DNA of 64,000 nt, taken from positions 5,292,306-5,356,305 of the forward strand of contig CANTUZ010000008.1 of assembly GCA_947846985.1 (NCBI GenBank), given 5' to 3'. The notes beneath the pieces were generated by a model. That model saw nothing but the letters and a program-made list of their open reading frames with translations. It made no database searches and was not told the origin of the DNA. The translations under genes were made by a program, and so were the position numbers. This document shows, in pieces, positions 24,469 to 36,800 of this stretch (position 1 is its first letter; every line of letters begins with the position of its first letter). This DNA comes from Fratercula arctica (Eukaryota; Chordata; Aves; Charadriiformes; Alcidae).

Positions 24469-27400
24469 AGTTGAAAAGAAATCCCTTAAATTTAAAAGCC
24501 CGCAGAGAAAGGAAACGGAGAGCTAACATTAAGGGCTCTACACCAAGCTCTCCATACACAATTACTGTGAAGTGTTGTAGGACAAAAGAGCATCCTTGCT
24601 AAACACCACTTTCAAACTGTCTCACCACATCGCTTTTTCTATTGCGGCTTTTGAAATATAAGGAGTAACTCTTAACCACATATATTTTGTCCTTTTTCTT
24701 ACACTTTTGAAAGTGACAGCTGCAATCAATTTTCTTTTCTGACAACATTAGGAGTTGTCCATATAAAATGCTGCCAGGGAAGACTCATATACTTTATGGA
24801 TTTTTTTTTTTTATTTTATTTTTTAAGAAAGAGGCCCTTCCTTTAGTCTAAAGGAAGCAATAAATTGGAGAACTACTCCAAACGCACTAATAAAAGAAAT
24901 AAAACGGATCAAGGAGTCAAATTCTATCTGGGAGGTGAGTCTGTTTTCGGCAAGAGTAGCTTATGAATCTTTCAAGTTTAGGCCAACCATGCAAAAACCA
25001 GGTGATTTCTTTGTATCAGTGACCTAAGCCCAGAGCAGGTACAAGAGAAGAAAATGGGAAACGGCAGGGGACAGTGCAGTGAATTCTCAACCCTTTTGGT
25101 GGACACACCGGCTGAGGTTAACCCCAGCTCCTCAAGAAGCCACATCCTGGTAAAAACGGGTGCAATCATTTTGCAAAGTGCACATGAATAAAGAGGCATT
25201 TGTTTGTTCAGCTTTTTTTTTTTCCCAGCCAGTTGAAAACCAAGGCAGGAAGAATCACCTCTTGCAACCTGCAAGTTCACATGATGATATTTTGAAACTC
25301 GCACTGAATAATATACATTTGGACGCTCAGCAAAATTTACCTTACGTCAGCAGTCATTCCTACCATTACACTAAACCACCACCCCTTTTTTGCATGCCTG
25401 GAAAACAGACTAACATCTTGGCTAAATTCTTGGGTTTGTGATTCCTCTATCTAAAAAAGTGCCTGCACAGTCCTTGAAAACACAGATTAAAAAACAAACC
25501 TAGAGAAACTGCTTCACAAAACACACCAGGCTCACCATTGCCATGGGAGGAGACCTTGGATGATCTGTTTAAGCCTAGACTTGATTACTTCTCACACAAA
25601 AGGTGTTCACACTGGGGAAAACTACTTCACTTTAATATCAAGTTGCTGCTGGGCGTCTCTATGATACTGTGCTGTGTCTACAATGCCTCCAATAAATATA
25701 ATAAAAAGTAGTAATGCACTGCCATGCTACACTACAACCTCAGAAATGTAACAAACAGGGACAAAAGCACCAGAATCTTAGAAATGGGGAAACAATGCAA
25801 GAAAGGAGTGGAGGAGAAGCGACTATAAGCATGTCAAGGCAATGAAAGTAAGTCAGAGAGAAAAAAAAAAATCAATGAGCATTTAAAAAATGCAAGGAGT
25901 TACTATTAGGGACACCTAGGCTGGATGAAGAAAGGCAGAATTTAGGTGGCTGCTTTTAGTCCCCTTAAGGTGCTCTATATCTGGAAAGCTATTGAAGAGC
26001 CAGAGGAGTTTAAGTTAATCAATTGACATTCGGTCACAAGCAGCCATTACAATGATGCTACAAGACAGACGTACGACCCGACTCTCTTAAAGCTGGAGAA
26101 GTTACTCCTCACACTGGGGAAGATTATACGTACTCTTCCTGAGCCTACTCAGCCTGTTTTCCCCACTTATTTAGTTTATGCTGTATTCATGTGTGTATTC
26201 ACAGAGTGAAATTTTCATGGCACCAAGCCACAAACATCGGAGGGAAGAATTTCTGTCCGTTCATAAACACCATGTCATAACTAAATAGGTGTCCAGGCTG
26301 CAATTTGACTGAGTGTCAATAGCTGACACTGGATTGTGATAACAGAGGCAGAACTGCATAAAGGAAGTTCTCCTCACTCTTAAATTAGATTATTTCCCCT
26401 TTGTCTTATTCCAGGTTTTCTTCTTCATAAGAGGAAAAGAAAGCCTCAGCGTTCTGACTCATCTGACAAGTGATGAGGAAAATATGAACATGTTGGACTG
26501 ACGAAGAGGCGGCTTGTAACTCTGGCTCGGTCCCAAAAATCTGTACGAGCTGGAGCAGCCTCTGTTTCCCCTTGTGCTTTTAGGGAGCTGGCTCCCCTCG
26601 CACACGTCCCAGACCAAGCAGCCGTATAAAGGCTGCTGTAAATAAAGTACACGACAAATCCTTCAAACCCCAAGTTGGTAAATACAGTCTGTGGCAATGC
26701 AAGTTATCCCACATCACTGTGTTTAAAACAAAAAAATATCAAGAATAACATCTCAGGGATAGTATTAAAAATAGTGGCACCTATCCTAAAAAGGCACCAA
26801 GCCTCTCAGAATACCATCCCCACTAGTGTTTTTGACTTCACAACATAAAACTTCTGTACTTTGAACAGATTTTTTTTTTTTTAAAGCAATCAGACATCGG
26901 TTCTGCCAGTAACAGCAACAATAAAATACAACTTTCTGAAAAACAGGGAAATCTTATAATATTTCTGTCTTTTTTTTTTTTAGTATGCCCTTGAAAAACT
27001 TCACTCAGTAATTACGCTTGTGCTGTTTCATATCTTCTGCATTGCTTTGCCTCCTTTGTCTGAGCCAGGTGTCTACACAAAGGGAATAGATCTTCAAAAG
27101 CGGTTAATACCTCCTAGCTTCGCTTGATGAAGCTACTAGCATCTCTGAAAATCTGGTCTCCACAGCCTCATGGTTTAATGATGATTGCATTTAAAAAGAA
27201 ACTAATGCAAAGACAAATAATGTATGCAGTCAAAAGCTACTAACACCTACAGAAGACCTGCTACTGTGAGCAGGGGCATCCTGGAGACACTCTCCCTTCC
27301 TTCCCCCCTGCCCAAGGAGGGGTATCACAGCTTACGAGAGCCAGGCAGAGAACTTAGAAGAAATCCTGTGCCAAACACCCTAAGACACATCAGGTCTTTT

Positions 27401-29451
27401 CAAGTGAGGGACCTTTAACTAAATGGACCAGCAAGAAAGTAAACTGGAAATATTTACATTTCAGTTGGCAAGTTCTTGCCTGTACACTAAGAAATAAATT
27501 TGGAACTATTTAAAGGATAAAAAAAACCTTTTTAAGGATTAATGAGGAATTTCAAAGGGCTCTTAAAGGGCTTAAGCATTCATCCAGCACCACAGGGAAA
27601 CCAATAATTAGCTTTTCTCAGCCAGTCTGTACTTTTGAGCACTGGAAAATGGTGAAGTATGTTCCATACACCTACGTCCACAGAGGAGGCAAAGTTTATC
27701 CTTATCACTATGAAGCAAGTCCAAGTTCAGCTAGCCAGGCTGCAAGTGGCTGTAGACTTCTGCTCATGTTAAGAAAAACACAGGCATTCATTTTGGGGGA
27801 ATTTACTGTAAGATACACAGATCAACTAAGGCATCCTTAAACTTGTATACTTTGTGGAACAATTCATTCATTCAAACAGCCCTTACCGCATTAATCTAGC
27901 CAGACCAAGTTTTAGCACACATGAGCAGCCATAAACTGTTTTTCTGCTAAATAAAAACACGACAGAATACGCAGGTGTACATTTCGAAAGCTTTCTTCTT
28001 TTTTTTTTTTTTTTTAAGTATCTTTAAAGGTAACATCAGGATCAGCGGGAGGCAACACGCAGCACCAGTGAAGCAGTATCTGCAGAGGTTTGCTTGGGCA
28101 AATTCATTATCACCTGGCAAACTAAGCACTTTCCTCAGGAAAATTTTTGTCCTTTGGAGCTTTTGATTTAAGCGTACTTATTTGATGCAGCTTCTCCATA
28201 ACTCTCTCTTTCTTAAAAGCACCTCTGGCAGAAAGTAGAGGATAAAGGCAGAGCAGAGCCAAGTAACCAAGGACCTGCACGCAGTGCAACAGCCCACTGC
28301 GCCCCAGCTGCTCCCTCCGGAGCCAAGGACAGGGCGAAGGTGAACACAACCTTGTCTGTAACACCTTCAGGCAGCCACGCTTTGGAGGAGGGCCCGCCTT
28401 ACAGCAAGGGCAAAAACCACCAGGAGAGCCGTATCGCCAGTTTTCCTAAATTAAAACAAAATCTGTACAGCTTTTCCAGGGGAATCCCACTATCCCCAAC
28501 CCAGCCACATGCGCGTACCTGCCTCGCTGCTGGCCCCAGGCTTGCTGCCATCCCTCCTCCCAGCAACATGCCCCTGTGTGGGCTCCCTTGCTCTTAAGTG
28601 CTCTTCCTTGCAATTAGACATGGAATTCCTCCCACCTGTGCTACAGGGCAGCCTGCCTCACCCTCACCCTCTTAAAGGCCCATAACATGAATATATGCTA
28701 TCCTGCAAAGAGGTGGCATCTATCTCAGGCTGCCAGTGCTTGCACCCTGACGACAGGCTGGAAAGATGAGGCAGACCAGACGAAAGCCCTAAATATTTTC
28801 AGTCATGAGTATCAAGTAATGAATAAAGTCTTGGATCTGTTCTAAGAATGAACTCATGGGAAAAGAAACCAAATACTGGAAATTTCTTAACTGTGTTACA
28901 TACGTTGTGTAAATCCATCTAGGTGAAGATGAGCTTTCTGACTTGGATGTTTACGGAGCCAGGGTAGGTATGCGGACATCAGTACCTCATTAGTAGAGGA
29001 GACCTTGTTACCAGAGAGCAGTTATTGGATTTATCCCGGTGGCCATGTTGTGGTGTCCATCCAATGCACTGAGAATTCACCCAGACCACAAGGTTCCTGG
29101 CTGTTTGCTGTGCAACATCTCAGTCCGTGTAGTTTTGAAAAGAGTGTCCACATGGTAGGGGAAACCCCAGTGCTGCAAGTGGTGCGTTAGAGGAACTCGG
29201 GTTCCAAATGGTGAAGGTCCTCGGGGCTGTCCCAGCTGCTGTCTGTCACAGCAGCATCTCATGGGGATCTGGAGGAGCAACATGTCACCTCGATGCTCAC
29301 GTCAGCTGCACGTCACCAATACTATTTACATTGTCAAATCCTAGCAAGAGTCCTGAGCAACTCTGGGACGTCCGGTGTGCTCTTGGAGTTTGCTTTCTGC
29401 CAACTGTTGCCTGTGAGAGCATCTTGCAGGTCATAGTGACAGGAACTGAGG
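24469..29451. other. Unique non-coding sequence, GC-richer toward the end
   Basis: No gene is supported. T runs occur at 24801-24812, about 26869-26882, about 26971-26982 and 27999-28015. The sequence becomes GC-richer from about 28240 onward, but the open frames there (28340-28597, 29208-29597) carry no recognised domain, and the last one runs into the CR1 copy at 29452. Confidence 0.6.
27999..28015 (+). repeat. T17 homopolymer
   Basis: Seventeen consecutive thymines after 'ctttcttc'. It is read as a simple repeat, because no retroposed body is recognisable next to it. Confidence 0.8.
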
Positions 29452-29641
29452 GCGGTGAGACACTGGAACAGGTTGCCCAGAGAAGCTGTGGATGCCCCGT
29501 CTCTCAAAGTGTTCAAGGCCAGGCTGGATGGGGCTCTGAGCAACCTGGTCTGGTGGGAGGTGTCCCTGCCCAGGGCAGGGGGGTTGGAACTGGATGATCT
29601 TTAAGGTCCCTTCCAACCCAAACCATTCTGTGATTCTATGA
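29452..29641 (+). mobile_element. CR1 LINE, 5'-truncated 3' end
   Basis: Landmarks in order are 'cactggaacaggttgcccag', 'gttcaaggcc', 'aggctggatggggctctgag', 'caacctggtctggtgggagg', 'tgtccctgcccagggcaggg', 'ttggaactggatgatcttta' and 'aggtcccttccaaccc', ending in 'tgattctatga'. This is the plus-strand CR1 3' end of a subtype different from the 2845 copy and the same as the 36667 copy. About 190 bp remain and the coding part is broken. A minus-strand frame across it (29431-29700) is a shadow. Confidence 0.93.
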
Positions 29642-30852
29642 AGTCCCCTCTTGTGGCTGCTGCCTCTAGTGACAGAGAGCCCGAACCTCTGCAGAGGCAC
29701 TAGGTATCTGATCGATTTCTGGACGGCTGGCTCTGCAGATCAGAACTACATAGATTAGGTCGGGCAAAGAGCAGAAGCAAGAGCAGAAAGGGAAAGAGTT
29801 TATGTGGCTTAGCTGAGTGTGAATACCAGAGAGGCTGAACCTAAATATCAATATAACCTATTTCCTTCCAAGAATGTATTTCTTGGCCACTGATTGATCG
29901 GTTAATCCTCTTTTTTCATTCTCCTCCCTTCAGTAAAACTCCCAAGTTATTACAAGTGATATCCAGGGACACAATATTCATGGTTCCACTGTGGTATGTT
30001 TTACTGCTCCCAATAAAATTTGTACAAAGTTTACAGACTGGACTTGAATTGTGCCCTTACTGGAAGCAGCTTGAACCCCTTGGTTCTGCATTTTCATCCC
30101 GCAAGATGAAGATTATCCTCAGAACTATCTGAATGATAAATGAACCCCTTGCATCATTTCTCTTCCTTCTTCTTTTCATAATTTCCCCCTTATTTTTCTT
30201 TCTCCATGTCCCGAGCCTGGCTTTTTATATATCTTTCAAAGTTCAGCATATGCATATACCTCAGTATGGGCCTGTCTTGAATTGCTAATATCATATGCTA
30301 TACGTGCTTTCCATCCTGCTGGAGCAAATGCGGTAAAAGAACGGAATGCATTTTTTTAAGATGTCATGTAACATAAGATATGCAAATTGTCTCTGATTGG
30401 GAAGAAGAGATTATTTTTCCTGTCAAATACATATGCTTTATGTACACTGCTTGTTAGAACAATGTTCAACAAACATTCAATTTTTAAAGGCCAGAATATC
30501 CCGAAACTGAGTTTTGCATGTGAAATCTTCATCTATAAGAAGAAAAATGAAAGTGCTGCACAGCGTATTCTGTTATCAGGACTAAACACAGGGAACAAGA
30601 AGGGTCTGAGGGAAAGCGAGGAACGGACACTGCCAAGTTTGTTGGGTTTGCCCTTTTTTTTAACTTGACCTGTGTGGTGGCGTAAGGGGGGAGGGAACAT
30701 GTACGGCAGCAGTGCCAGCCCCAGTGCCAGCACTAAAAAGAGGGAGGGACCGTCATCGGCATGCAGTGGCTCTGTGCAAGCTCTGTGATATCCATAGGAT
30801 TTAGCCAATCTGTTCCTGCAGATGTCAGTTTTATGCATGATTTACCTGGCTT
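29642..30852. other. Unique non-coding sequence
   Basis: No gene is supported. Ordinary AT-rich sequence, with a short purine/pyrimidine-rich patch near 30640-30760 just before the CpG cluster. Confidence 0.6.
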
Positions 30853-30942
30853 GACGCGGCTCCTGCTCCCGCGCCGGCGCTGCCAACTCGCAGGTTGGAA
30901 AGCCACGGTGCCCCGCAGCCGCCGCGCTGCCAGGCCTGCGCA
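30853..30942. promoter_or_regulatory. Small CpG-dense cluster
   Basis: About 90 bp carries roughly fourteen CpG dinucleotides ('gacgcggc', 'cccgcgccggcgctg', 'cagccgccgcgctg', 'ctgcgcag'), while the flanking kilobases have very few. Vertebrate CpGs are lost when methylated, so such a cluster usually means an unmethylated germline region, for example a small promoter, enhancer or first exon of a non-coding RNA. It is much shorter than a standard CpG island. No TATA box or donor site convincingly marks a transcript. Confidence 0.4.
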
Positions 30943-31065
30943 GAGCATCTCTTCAGCCCTCTGCTGCCCCAGAACAGGGAGGATAAGGCCTCTGTGATTT
31001 TGGCCTGCTTTGTTTTAAGGTTTCCCCTGAGCTTTTCTATATGGCTCTGAATTGCAGCAGAATTT

Positions 31066-31102
31066 TTCTCTTTTTTTTTTTTCTTTTTCTTTTTTTTATT
31101 TT
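31066..31102 (+). repeat. T-rich low-complexity tract
   Basis: Nearly pure thymine with scattered cytosines ('tttttctctttt', then 'ttctttttct'). It could act as a polypyrimidine tract, but no exon follows that I can support. Confidence 0.7.
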
Positions 31103-31623
31103 CCAGATGGGCTTCTACTAAAGACTACAAGTAAACAAAGGAAAACAGACCCAAAAAAAATGCTTTTTGAGCCAGACACTGGGACAGCACATACACTTGT
31201 CATCCCTCCATGAAGTATTGGCTATTAAAGATGTAATATTTCCGCTATATCTCAATTGCAGTATAACAAGGCTGACTCTGAGTGAGTGTATGCAGCTGAC
31301 CTTCTGTGAGCATTTTCAATACACTTCAAAATATCATATTATTTACCAGTTGTGGGAAAGTGTTCTTTAGTAAGCAGTACAAAGCAATCACAGTGGCTTT
31401 GGAGATTTTAAAGATTTCCTAAGGAGCCACTAGTGTTTGTAAGATGCCCTTGGGGCTTCTGTTTTGCACTGTGATTGTGCAGTGTTTTATTTCTGTCATA
31501 AAATGCATAGAAAGGGAAAAGGAAAGAAGTAATCTTCTACAGCTGGAAACCAAATTACAGGACTCTCTTATAATAAGGAGAGATTTTCCCCAAAGTGACA
31601 CAGTGGGACATTAAAGCTTTGAA

Positions 31624-31683
31624 TTTGATCCTACCTAAATGAACAGGAAAAAATTCCATTGACTTTAGTGGTAGAGGATCAAA
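31624..31683. repeat. Ancient palindromic amniote-type repeat
   Basis: TTTGATCCT (31624-31632) is the exact reverse complement of AGGATCAAA (31675-31683). Between them lies 'aaattccattgactttagtg'. The layout fits the old dispersed amniote repeat with a 'gatcctgctcccattgaagt'-like core that is self-complementary. Similar remnants are suspected at 733-795 and 46763-46796. The family is named from motif memory only. Confidence 0.45.
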
Positions 31684-34368
31684 CTCCAAAGGAGCTATTT
31701 AAAATATTTTGAAGGTGTTTTATGAATGTGGTTTTATATATGTTCATTAAGGGTCTTCTTATCCCCTCCTCCATTCCCCCCTTCGGAAATACTGTAGAAA
31801 TACTATCAAATTCTGTGATTACAGCTGTGTGGTGATACGGCAAAAGTGTCTCTATGAACCGCATTTCTGTTGAGGTACTCACTCAGATGAGCTTTATATT
31901 AAGACAGATTTATATGAACATGGATTCACAAACAAGGGTTTGTGGTCTCGACTGTTGATAATTGTCAGTACACACTAAAGCATTTATGCAATGATTCATG
32001 CAATCAGCAAATAAAATACCACACCTCAGTGTCGACAATGTGCTGGTACATTCAGGATCCAAGCGTTATCAGGAATTTGAGTTCTAGTTTCCTATCTATC
32101 TAAACTGCCTTTTAGCGGTACTTCCAGAAAAGAAGGAACAAAAATTGTGAGAAACCAGTGTTTCTGAAAAGGACTCTCTGGCACCTTAAATCCTCGAATC
32201 CTCTTTGGAGAAAAAAACTGTATGCATTGGTAAATTTAGTGTTACATGCACCATACTGTATTGCCAGGACTCACATTTAAGAAATTTGGCTTCTGTGGCC
32301 AATTCTACAGAAGTTTGTATTTCCTATTTTGCCTCTCCATAGATGCCACGTGAAACCCTAGAACTGAGCTCAACTTGAGAGCAAACAGGAATTTTATAAT
32401 GATTATTTTAAGTGTGAAAATTGGTATAGCTTAACATAGTGAAATGAGAAAGTAGTTGTAATCCACCAAACTTTACCTTTTTTTGCCTGTGCCAAGCTGT
32501 GAAGTTGCTTGCCTCTGGGTTACGCTTAGGAGTATATTGGAAAGAAGGAATTACAGGTCACAAGGTCCAGCATCTCTATCTCATTCCAGTCAACCTGATA
32601 TCCTGAAAGGACTTGGATTTGGCTCGATGCTTCTTTAGCAGTAGGACAGTTAATGAATCACCAAAGTAGAATTCAGCTCATTGGGTTATTTTGGAAAGCC
32701 ACAATTGTTTCATTGTAAGGCTTGATCCACCAACTGCTGTCCATCTTCCCATTCACTACAACAGAATTTAGAAAATGTTTAATAGAGAGTCGTAAAGTGG
32801 TATGAGAGCAATCATACATTTGGTTGCTAACTGTTGAAAGAAGAAATGAGCTAAAACTGAGCTAATGGCTTGCCTTGAGAGATTCTTAGAGAATTAGATC
32901 ATCTTTAAATAAAAACTGTCAAGAATAGGTCTTCTAATTTTGTGGTAGTCGCTCAAGTCAACAGAGTAGCTTTGCTTTTCCCACAGAAAGTATGTGTAGG
33001 TTACATATGTAGGGTATAAAATTGCAATATGGGATAAAATAGCTTCAGGACAACCACCCATGAAGCTAACTAACCTCTGAAAAAAATAAATAAAAAATAA
33101 GTCTTTTAAAAATAGTCTCTTGAACATCCAAAGAAGATAACGATTTTGTAATTCACTTCACAAATTCCTTGCTAATCCTTACCTTAAACTCAGAAGTGCC
33201 ACTTTCATTCAGGCAATCAAGTCCAGACTTCCCAAACCTGAGCTGAGCCCTCCCAAACCCTGAGCATTTCCAAAAAAACCCAATAGGACCCCTAACAAAA
33301 GTCGCTGCAGTGGCTGTTTGTTTGACTCCTGGCGATTGCTGTATCTCTCGCCTTCTCTTTCTGTCGTTGCCTTTCCGCTGCTGTGCACGCATCCCTGCCA
33401 GGCTGGTGCTGGGCTCTCGGGCTGTTCCCTCTCCTACTTAGAAGTGTTTGAGCTCAGCGCTTTGGATCACTGCTGATGAGATTCTGTGTTATTTTAAAAA
33501 GAAACTAAAAGCTGTGGCTGCACACAGGCTAATGCGCTGCGATGCTTTGTTGCTCCCAGGTGGGGGGTCTTGTCTCCTCTGCCTTTCCTGCCCCTGCGGT
33601 CCCTCATCTCTCCTGCCAGCTCTGCCCTCGCTGGGCTTGTCTGAGAGCCCAGTCATCTGTGTCACCTAGCAGGAGCATATCTTTTTGCTGGGTGCATTTT
33701 CCACCAGCTTATGTAGTGGAATTAGCTCACGGAGGGGTCTGATGGGCAGCAAAACTGGTGCAAAATACCCAGTTGGGGCGTGCAACGGGGAGCAGAGGAT
33801 GGGGAGAGTGGGGTCTCCCCTTTCCAGTGGCAACAAGCTCTTGTGTCAGCTCACCGCCCGGTGGAAATGCACCCGCAGGCATCTAATTGGTGCTGTAATA
33901 TCTTTCAGTCTACTCCTCTCTAAAGCAGTGTTTTGTTAGGGTCAAAAACAGCCAGCGAAGAGAGCAAGCTAAAATTGATACGCTCAGACTAGAGCTGCCA
34001 AGAGGGAGCAGCAGCACATGCCAAGCGCAGCCACTCAGGGCTGCCTTCAGCATGAGCCCCCTGTTTGCCATCGTTAATGTCACACACTCTTCAGCAGATA
34101 CCTCAGCTGGATTCCTCCGGGAACACAGCAAAAGCTCACGGTATCTTTTTTTCATTAAAACTACAGACTGAGGCTAGAACGACACATCTTCCTAAAGAGA
34201 GCCGGGGCTATGGCACTCCCCAAAAATGCAGAAGACACTTCCCAGTCCTGATGCCGTTCAGTCATTTTAATCACCTGCACGGCAGCATAGAGCCTGGCCT
34301 CCACTTGGCTGCTCCAGCCTCGTGCCCTAGTTTAGCCCTGAAGGCGAATCTCTGCTTCAGGGGAATGA

Positions 34369-34400
34369 TTATACAGTTTACACGATACTCCACTGTATAA
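34369..34400. repeat. 9-bp inverted repeat with TATAAATA overlap
   Basis: TTATACAGT (34369-34377) pairs exactly with ACTGTATAA (34392-34400), with a 14-base spacer. The right arm runs into TATAAATA, a TATA-box-like string, but no CpG island, Inr or coding exon follows. Confidence 0.75.
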
Positions 34401-35579
34401 ATAGCTGGTCTTTGAGGCAAGGACTACACTCCAAGGTCCATTGCTCCTTAGCATCCAAACCACAAGCCTGCTTCTTTTGTGTTTCTTATCCTTCTCCCAG
34501 TATACTTTGAAGTACTTTAAGCAGCTTGAGAAAGGGAGACGATAGGTGCCTTCAGCCCGCGTAGACTGTAGGCTGGTGGCTGGTGCACGCTGCACAAAGA
34601 GGCAGTTTCGGGTCTTGCCAGGCAAAGTTGGGAATTCAGCATGTTCCTTCCACCTCGGGCAAGTGCTCTCTATGGTAAACAATGAATGAGAGGGGATATA
34701 TAACCACCTACTCTGGAAGAAAATAGGCGGAACTCCTATTTTATGTGAAGCTCCATTTTCCACGGGGCATTAATGGAATTATAAGGGCACGATGGGCACC
34801 AGGGAAGTTATAGCTCAGCTGAGATTAAAGGACTTTCTGCAGCCAGTCCGGATCGGAAAGGAGAAAGGGAAAAAGCTGTAAAAGTTGTGCATTGCCACAT
34901 GATATTTTGGGTAAATAATATCTCTCTGAAAGGGCGGCGGCAACTTCTGGAAAGCTATTGCACTCAGGTACTTTGCTAAGCTTTGATTGCTTGATATGTT
35001 TTCTGTTCAGTAATTTGGAGCTGTAAATCACTGTTTAAGCCCCTAAAAATGAAGTGGTCGTTAATTAATTAAGAGTATAGTGCTCTCAGTGATATCTGAT
35101 CCTCTGAGACACTGGAAGAGTAACTTTCTTACACCACATAATGTCTCTTTAACTATCTCTGTGGAGATTGCGGGGAAGGAGTTGACTTTTTTTTTAAGCT
35201 GACCTTAGATTTAGAATTCCAGCAGTGCAAGCTGGGAATACTATGTTCACAAGAATTATGATGGCCTGAAATCTAAATAGCTTTTACCTAGATTATTGGT
35301 GCTTTTATAAAAAAAAACACAAGCAGTACCAGTTGAAGTTAGCTGAATTGAACCACTGATTTTACCCAGAAATGTTCAAAAAGCTGTCTTTTGAATACAT
35401 ATAGAATAGAAGTAGGAAGAGTAATCAATCAGTCAATAAGATTGGCCTGGACTAAGCAATAGGTTCACCTTTCTGAAAAAGCATTATTTCAGTTTGAGAT
35501 CTGACTTCTTATCAGAGCAGACGAGGGTCATTTCCAAACAAGCATTCCGGTCTGAGTTAGATACAGTAAGACCTAAGTT

Positions 35580-35602
35580 AAAAAAAAAAAAAAAAAAAAA
35601 AA
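35580..35602 (+). repeat. A23 homopolymer
   Basis: Twenty-three consecutive adenines after 'gacctaagtt'. CR1 does not use poly(A), so this is either slippage or the tail of an unrecognised retroposed sequence. No such body was identified upstream. Confidence 0.85.
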
Positions 35603-36666
35603 TTAGCCTGAAAACAAAATTTAAAACTCAAAACAGAATCAAAACAAGGAGTTTAGGTATCTAAAGCCCCTAAGAGTAATCTAGAAAACTTTTGCATTGT
35701 GTGGGGCATTACCAGGAGCTAGCTATTAGGAAATGCTAAAGACATAACTGTATTGGAAGTCTCGGTCCTCTCTGGAGATTAAATGCCAGGCTGAATCAGG
35801 TTGGAAAAAAGGCACTCCCTTTCCCTCCAGGCTCCACAGTCTGCAGTATATTCCCAAGGGTTTAAATCAAAAGTTTATAAAAGTTTAACTTTGCAAAAGT
35901 CTCAACTTCACTGCAAAAGCCTAGCATAAGTGCCGTGACTCAATTCCCTACTCTGGGTGAGCAGATAAAACACATGTTTTTCACCTCAGAGAACATTCCA
36001 GATAGGGAGTACATGCACAGCTGTGGGGTCACTGTACAGCAAAGGATGCAGGAGTTTAGGAGTCAGAAAGAATTAGCAAGATGGGATATAAAACTCAAGC
36101 AGTAGCAGGTAGTCTGCACGTCAAGTAGCAGGAAATCTGGGTGCAAATCCATGCTTAGGCAGTAGTTTGTGCATTGTTCTTCATTATGATAATTGGATGC
36201 AGAAAGATAATAATGTTGGGGGTTGGAAAATGGGACTCATTGTCTCTGCTGAGCCTTCCAGCCTCTGAACATCCCTTCAGGTCATGCATCACCTTGCTAA
36301 CTAGGGAAACACGGATTTGGAGCAAGAGGGTGCTTTGATGCAGATCAACCTACAGGTTCATTTCTAGTTGGAGTTTCAGACGTAAGGGATGTCTGAGACA
36401 CAAACTTCTTCTGGAATGTCTTCTACAGCTAAGGACGGGGCCATCCCCATGCCCTGGCCAGCAGTTCCCACACTGGGGCCAGAAAACAACTGGTGCTCAG
36501 CAAATCACAGCAAGCCTAGCTCACAGGGGTCTTGGTGGGTGGCTCACCTGGGGTCCCAGGGTAGTGTTACAGCCCATTTCCCAATAAACCAGTTTTATTC
36601 CCTGGCACATGCAAACCTTTTATATTGCATTTCAGCCTACAAGGAAATAAAAAGGCAGGGTGAGGG

Positions 36667-36800
36667 ATGTTCAAGATGAGGCAGGATGGGGCTTCGAGCA
36701 ACCTGGTCTAGTGGGAGGTGTCCTTGCCCATGGCAGGGGGTTGGAACTAGGTGATCTTTAAGGTCCCTTCCAATCTAAATCATTCTATGATTCTATGATT
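36667..36800 (+). mobile_element. CR1 LINE, short 3' end
   Basis: The order is 'gatggggcttcgagcaacct', 'ggtctagtgggaggtg', 'tccttgcccatggcaggggg', 'ttggaactaggtgatcttta' and 'aggtcccttccaatc', ending in two clean copies of the octamer (ATTCTATG ATTCTATG). Plus strand, about 134 bp, same 3' subtype as the copy at 29452-29641. It is entirely within the 3' terminal region, so no ORF2 domain remains. Confidence 0.93.

Larger units (their letters stand above)
30943..36666. other. Unique non-coding sequence
   Basis: No gene is supported. A moderately GC-rich patch spans about 33290-34760 and includes a minus-strand open frame of 143 codons (34332-34763) without any recognised domain. A pyrimidine-rich low-complexity tract lies at about 31066-31102, and an A23 run at 35580-35602. 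Confidence 0.6.

Noticed and set aside
29431..29700. Minus-strand open frame
   Set aside because: It is the antisense shadow of the CR1 copy at 29452-29641.
34332..34763. 143-codon minus-strand open frame
   Set aside because: No recognised domain, no splice or promoter context, and overlapping open frames. Long frames are expected in a locally GC-richer patch.
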